This document shows positions 60,591-64,000 of a stretch of DNA of 64,000 nt, one piece after another. The DNA is taken from contig WPIO01000314.1 of the NCBI GenBank assembly GCA_009760855.2, positions 1 through 64,000 on the forward strand, given 5' to 3'. The position numbers and the translations under genes are program-made. The DNA is from Cristatella mucedo. Its lineage: Eukaryota > Bryozoa > Phylactolaemata > Cristatellidae. Position 1 is the first letter of the stretch, and each line of letters opens with the position of its first letter. The notes below the pieces were generated by a model that saw only the letters and a program-made list of their open reading frames with translations, made no database searches and was not told the DNA's origin.

Positions 60591-61718
60591 ATGAAAATGA
60601 TTAATGGTGATACTTAGTCAAATAAAAACGAACCTTACACAAAAAGTGTTCAAGAAGCATTAGATTTAGAAAATAAACTTACTTATTTAGAAAGTTTACG
60701 TGTTGCTGGTATTCTTGATAATAGTCAAGAGATACAAAGGATTGAATCTTAAATGCAAGCAAGAGATAGAGTAGAACATGAATTGAATGAACGTGCATTA
60801 GAGAAATCAACTGATAATTCAGGTGATGTTGTTATTGATAAACTAAAAAAGTTAGACCTACACTTTCAATTCAAATGGAACAACATGAAGAAGTACAAAA
60901 ATCATTAGGTTATGGTTTTATTGAATATGGAGAAAAACTAAAAAGCTTGATAAATAGTTCGAATTTAGATTATACAGACCAATTTAAAAATATACTAAAA
61001 TACAAAGAAGAAATAAAAAAAAGTATCAGATCAAGCACAAAAAGCATTAGAAAAAAATCAATACCTGATATTTTTTGAAAGCATTTGTAAGAGCTATCAA
61101 TGAATTTAATAAAGGATATCCCAAGAAACCTCTCAATATAACTAATGGAGCAATTACAAATGCTCCTACTAATGAAACAATAAAATATCTCACAGATACT
61201 CGTGAATGTATTTCTGATATTCTTAAGGTGAACCCTTCAACTGGTACACGAAGGAGAAGAAAAGCAATAATAGAAGAAATAAGAGAAGATGAACCACTTG
61301 CATTACTGCTTCATTGTTTCTACTGATACAGATATTCTTCTTTAGCTTGCTACTAAATGTGATGTATCTGTTAATATAAGAGATGCTATAATAAATCCTA
61401 TTAAAAAAAGGAAAAGTCAATTTGATGGTGCTCTTTTCAATGTCTTTTCAAAATTAGATTCAAAGAAGAAAAGAGCAGAAACCGAAGAAACAATTTTTAA
61501 TGATCTTAAACCGAGGTTTAATCCAGAACCGACAGGAAAAGGAATAGAGATAGTTGCAAGTAGTGAAAAAAGAAGTATTTGATGAGATAGATTTATGGCT
61601 TCGTGAACTTGCTTCTGGGAATAGACGTGTAATAAGTTCTTTGAGTTCTGCTGTTGATTATCTTGCTAGTTCTCGAAAAGCCCCAATGAGTTATGTTGCA
61701 AAAATTACCGATCTTTAA
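60591..61718 (+). CDS. Helical structural protein, unknown
   Basis: ATG at 60,591 lies in TATATATGAAAATG, a variant of the promoter-start box. The chain is mostly charged helix: SVQEALDLENKLTYLESLRV, RDRVEHELNERALEK, MEQHEEVQKSLGYGFIEYG, DPI-type linker with KRKSQFDGALFNVFSKL, and a C-terminal LRELASGNRRVISSLSSAVD. TAG/TAA codons at several places (GDT-TAG-SNK, IES-TAA-MQAR, ILL-TAG-LATK) need to be sense. Frame changes lie near 60,855, 61,070, 61,320 and 61,565. It ends at TAA 61,716 followed at once by TATAATTTATAGAAA. It may be a scaffolding or internal virion protein. Confidence 0.5.
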
Positions 61719-62579
61719 TATAATTTATAGAAATTAGTGAGTTATTAAAAAGTGTTAATGATATATTTAAGAGTGTTGAAAGTATTATAAAATCTAGTCA
61801 AGCAAGTAAATAAGGATATGTTTTTAATGTAACTGATGCGACTTATCCTTTTAAAGCATGTATAAGTCCGCCAATATTGTTAAGAATTAAGAGTTTTAAG
61901 ATTTTTTTTTAAAGTTCAGTGGAACTAACTCTATAAAAAATATAACTGAATCTAATGATACATTTGTTTATAGAATAGCAGGAGGATCAGAATAAACAAT
62001 AACAAGTAAACCTGGAATTTACACTACAATTACAGATAATTTTAAGTATTGGTGTTTAGGTTAAAATTACTAATTTCGTAACACATTCTGGAGCTACAAC
62101 TGATACAATTTGTTCTTACTTGTGATAGTGCTACTGCTAATTCATTGATTACTATGCCTGACGGTTGGACATTTCTTGCTAGTAAATAAAATAATTCAAC
62201 CGTTTTACAAGTGCCGCTTATACAACCGATTCAAAGTTTTCAGAAATGTATCCTGGTATTACTCTTGTAATTTGTGTACCTAATACAAAGTTTGCATATG
62301 AAAAAGAAATCTTTATGAAAAATTTAAGTACAATACTTGTAGGTTTTAATTTTGCTGGTAGATGATCAAGTTTTATAAATGGAACAGAAACACAAGTATG
62401 AAGTTTTCCTTACGAGTTCTATCAATCGGAAAGAATGATATATAAACGAAATACTCTATCATAATGTTTCTACTGATGCTATTTCAAATGTATAAATTAC
62501 TGTAATTGATCAGAATTTGAATATATTAGATTTTGTTTCTCAAGAAATTACAGTGTTCATAGAAATTATCGAAGTTTAA
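61719..62579 (+). CDS. Penton-like (minor capsid) jelly-roll candidate, frame-disrupted
   Basis: After a TTTATAGAAA box the frame starts with a helix (ELLKSVNDIFKSVESIIKS) and continues in beta-rich pieces (YVFNVTDATYPFKACI, GGSE-TAA-TITSKPGIYTT, TCDSATANSLITMPDGWTF, LSTILVGFNFAGR). The C-terminus VQITVIDQNLNILDF then QEITVFIEI matches the conserved '[IV]TDQ.G..L.F.GE.I...L.I' ending of Polinton minor capsid proteins. TGA at 62,363-62,365 and 62,399-62,401 is at convincing Trp sites (GR-TGA-SSF, QV-TGA-SFPYEF). Four or more frame changes are needed. It ends at TAA 62,577, fused to the next start box. Confidence 0.5.
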
Positions 62580-62591
62580 TATAAGAAAATG
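62577..62591 (+). promoter_or_regulatory. Fused stop-promoter-start junction TAATATAAGAAAATG
   Basis: The TAA ends the upstream frame (IIEV), TATAAGAAA resembles the TATATAGAAA box, and ATG opens the next gene at 62,589, all within 15 bases. Confidence 0.55.
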
Positions 62592-63512
62592 TCGATAAGA
62601 TTAAATTAAACACGCAGTTCAGAATCAAAATCATTATAACCGCCTCTTATGCTTGGATCTGATTCAGGTTATAATAAAATTGGATTACGTAGAGTAGATT
62701 TTACTTATGCAAATAAAGTTATATCAAATTTTAGCGCTGGTTTAAATAATAAACTTTTGTTTAGATGGAGTATGACTGATACCACTAATACATATATTAC
62801 AATTGGTTCTGGTTAATATGATTCAAATAAAATTGTTGCTGCTCTAAATAAAGCATTATCAGAACCTCAACCAAAAACTATTGTTGCTCAAAACGGATTA
62901 ACATATACGTCAACAAATAGTGCATTTTATGATACTACTAAAAGAAACAGGTATAAAATTTACAGATATAAATAGTACAGGTATAAAATTTAGCTTTGAT
63001 GCAGATGATAGAATATTAATGCAAGTAGATGGTGATTATGTTGTTCTACTCGGAAGTTCTTAATGTGGCTGTAAATTCAATTGGATGTACTCTTGGTTTT
63101 AATTCAAATCAACTAGCAACATTTTACAGTTCACTTGTTGGTGGAACACCCTATGAATCGATAGAAAACGCAATGCATTTTGCTGGTATTTTAAAGCATT
63201 AAATACATGGTGCTACCAGATAATAAAGGAATTCGATGGGTTGATGTTGATTGTGATTTAGTTGATCCTCTTAAGAATTATGCAGAAAGAAGAAAATGAT
63301 TTTTAGAACAATGTACATATTTATATATTATTGGTATTGATGATATTAATCCAGGTGAAAAAGTTGATCTACATATTCCTAATGTATTATATCTACCAAC
63401 ACGTGGTGATAGAGATGCTAAATGTGGTTTTAAAGTAAGATTAAGTGATCAAAATGGAAATGCTGTAAATATCATTACTGATGTAGTTGCAACAATAGAA
63501 ATTTCACAGTAA
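62589..63512 (+). CDS. Minor capsid (penton-like) protein of Polinton type
   Basis: Forms capsid vertices in related viruses. ATG at 62,589 (MSIRLN). Features of the family in order: TYITIGSG-TAA-YDSNKIVAALN (the 'G.Y....L...LN' phrase), NSIGCTLGFNSN (the 'LGF' phrase), WVDVDCDLVD, INPGEKVDLHIPNVLYLPT, and KVRLSDQNGNAVNI with a final ATIEISQ. TAA occurs at sense positions several times, and TGA at 63,297-63,299 fits Trp (ERRK-TGA-FLEQ). Frame changes lie near 62,945, 63,060 and 63,200. It ends at TAA 63,510. It is adjacent to a second protein with the same type of C-terminus, so it may be a diverged duplicate. Confidence 0.68.
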
Positions 63513-63524
63513 TATAGAGCAATG
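63510..63524 (+). promoter_or_regulatory. Fused stop-promoter-start junction TAATATAGAGCAATG
   Basis: TAA ends the penton-like frame, TATAGAGC resembles the promoter box, and ATG at 63,522 opens the next small gene. Confidence 0.55.
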
Positions 63525-63671
63525 GATAGTTATGCGAAAGTTGTTCATACTAGAATTCACCGAGGTAAATATTATGGATATGGATTACCTGATAAAGTAA
63601 TTGATGGTGCTGCAAAGGTTGCACCAATTTTAAGTGGATTAACGTCTACGAGTATGAATATTGCATACTAA
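63522..63671 (+). CDS. Small Gly-rich basic protein (49 aa)
   Basis: Uninterrupted frame from ATG 63,522 to TAA 63,669 with no internal stop codon: MDSYAKVVHTRIHRGKYYGY then DGAAKVAPILSGLTS. The basic head and small Gly/Ala-rich hydrophobic tail recall minor core or membrane-lytic peptides of adeno-like viruses (pX/pVI-like), but this is only a compositional resemblance. It lies between the penton-like gene and the last gene of the window. Confidence 0.5.
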   Translation: MDSYAKVVHTRIHRGKYYGYGLPDKVIDGAAKVAPILSGLTSTSMNIAY

Positions 63672-63691
63672 AAATAATACAAAGGTATTAT

Positions 63692-64000
63692 ATGCATCAA
63701 GCGAGAAAACTTACTTCACTACAAACTAAAGAAGGAAAAGACAGACCAATAGTATGCTGTTAAACTTAGAGAGATGGATGATAAACTTGAAGAAGAGAGA
63801 AGAAAGAAAGAACTTAAATATGAATTTGAGAAGAAATGAAAAGATGAAGATTATGATAGAAAGATAAAAGAGATGGATCTTGAATTAAAACTTATTATGC
63901 TTGTGAAGGTCAATACCAAATCCGAAAAAAGTCGTAAGGCTAAAATGGAAGAAGAAGCAGAAGTACAAGACTATTCAGAGACTCTTAAAGAGAATGATCC
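63692..64000 (+). CDS. Highly charged coiled-coil protein, cut by window edge
   Basis: ATG at 63,692 (MHQARKLTSLQTKEGKDRP), a frame change near 63,752, then a long Lys/Glu coiled coil (LREMDDKLEEERRKKELKY, RKIKEMDLELKLIML) running to the edge of the window. TGA at 63,837-63,839 stands in-frame within the coil (EKK-TGA-KDED). No domain recognised; incomplete at the 3' side. Confidence 0.5.

Larger units (their letters stand above)
48048..64000. mobile_element. Polinton/Maverick-like element, left-truncated and open at right edge
   Basis: Base composition changes abruptly to AT-rich at about 48,047. The hallmark set of Polintons follows: protein-primed PolB, adenain-like protease, A32-type packaging ATPase and penton-like jelly-roll candidates, plus fibres, an HNH endonuclease and small proteins. 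Genes lie on both strands with short spacers. No terminal inverted repeat is evident at the left junction, where the polymerase frame runs straight into satellite. No integrase or full-length major capsid gene is visible in the window. In-frame TAA/TAG and TGA are common (see findings), and many one-base frame changes show decay or sequencing error. Confidence 0.88.

Noticed and set aside
48060-64000. In-frame stops explained only by C-to-T decay of a standard-code pseudogene
   Set aside because: TAA/TAG would need to replace about a third of Gln codons in PolB while His, Pro, Cys and Arg in motifs stay intact. Some contribution from decay is still possible.
48060-64000. TAA/TAG meaning Glu rather than Gln
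   Set aside because: Not fully rejected. Two sites (before FARLNF in the HNH protein and before GVFLRPK in PolB) would suit Glu, but most sites fit Gln at least as well, and Gln is the commoner reassignment.
48060-64000. Integrase, full-length major capsid protein or terminal inverted repeats
   Set aside because: I looked for an RVE integrase (chromodomain/DDE), a double jelly-roll protein of 500 or more residues and inverted ends, and could not support any within the window.

Overview
This looks like nuclear DNA from a protist, at or near a chromosome end. Three compartments follow one another. (1) 1-17,592 is a tandem array of the heptamer TTTACGC and near variants. It is interrupted about every 1-2.8 kb by short runs of TTTAGGG, the plant/algal/dinoflagellate-type telomere unit, always in the same orientation. 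(2) 17,593-48,047 is a diverged satellite with a basic unit of about 21 bp (one frame reads DDAVSLA-like heptapeptides) arranged in ~0.48 kb and ~0.98 kb higher-order repeats. The unit is on the + strand up to about 25,245 and inverted after that. A 2.5 kb GC-richer foldback element (42,487-45,017) and tRNA-derived SINEs (32.2 kb, plus a truncated one at 46.05 kb) are inserted in it. I see no convincing host protein gene in the first 48 kb. The many short open frames there are by-products of repeats whose periods are multiples of 7 or 21.

(3) 48,048-64,000 is AT-rich and carries a Polinton/Maverick-like virus-derived element that runs off the right edge. Recognisable modules are a protein-primed family B DNA polymerase, an adenain-type cysteine protease, an A32/FtsK-type packaging ATPase, two adjacent penton-like (minor capsid) jelly-roll candidates, a protein joining the 'LTKTQ' Polinton domain to a phospholipase A2-like segment, a zinc-ribbon protein, three fibre-like proteins with phage-type 'NLG.P....DA' repeats, an HNH-AP2 homing endonuclease and several small unknown proteins. 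No integrase, terminal inverted repeat or full-length major capsid protein is visible. They may lie beyond 64,000, and the left end appears truncated at the satellite.

The most interesting observation is the genetic code. In the recognisable genes TAA and TAG occur many times at internal sense positions (best read as Gln; Glu cannot be excluded). TGA occurs at about 16 internal positions, most of them suiting Trp. Yet TAA, TAG and TGA also appear exactly at natural gene ends, often fused to the promoter-like motif of the next gene (TAATATAGA..ATG). Context-dependent use of all three stop codons has been reported for the ciliate Condylostoma and for the syndinean dinoflagellate relative Amoebophrya sp. 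ex Karlodinium. A syndinean-like host would also fit TTTAGGG repeats, but this is an inference. Many single-base frame changes, mostly in homopolymers, mean the copy is decayed, carries sequencing errors, or both, so gene limits here are approximate.

The element is densely packed: + and - strand genes alternate, spacers are short, and a TATATAGAAA-like box lies just before many starts. The genes fit a virus-like cycle of self-primed replication (PolB), maturation (protease), packaging (ATPase), capsid and fibre assembly, and possibly membrane penetration (PLA2-like).
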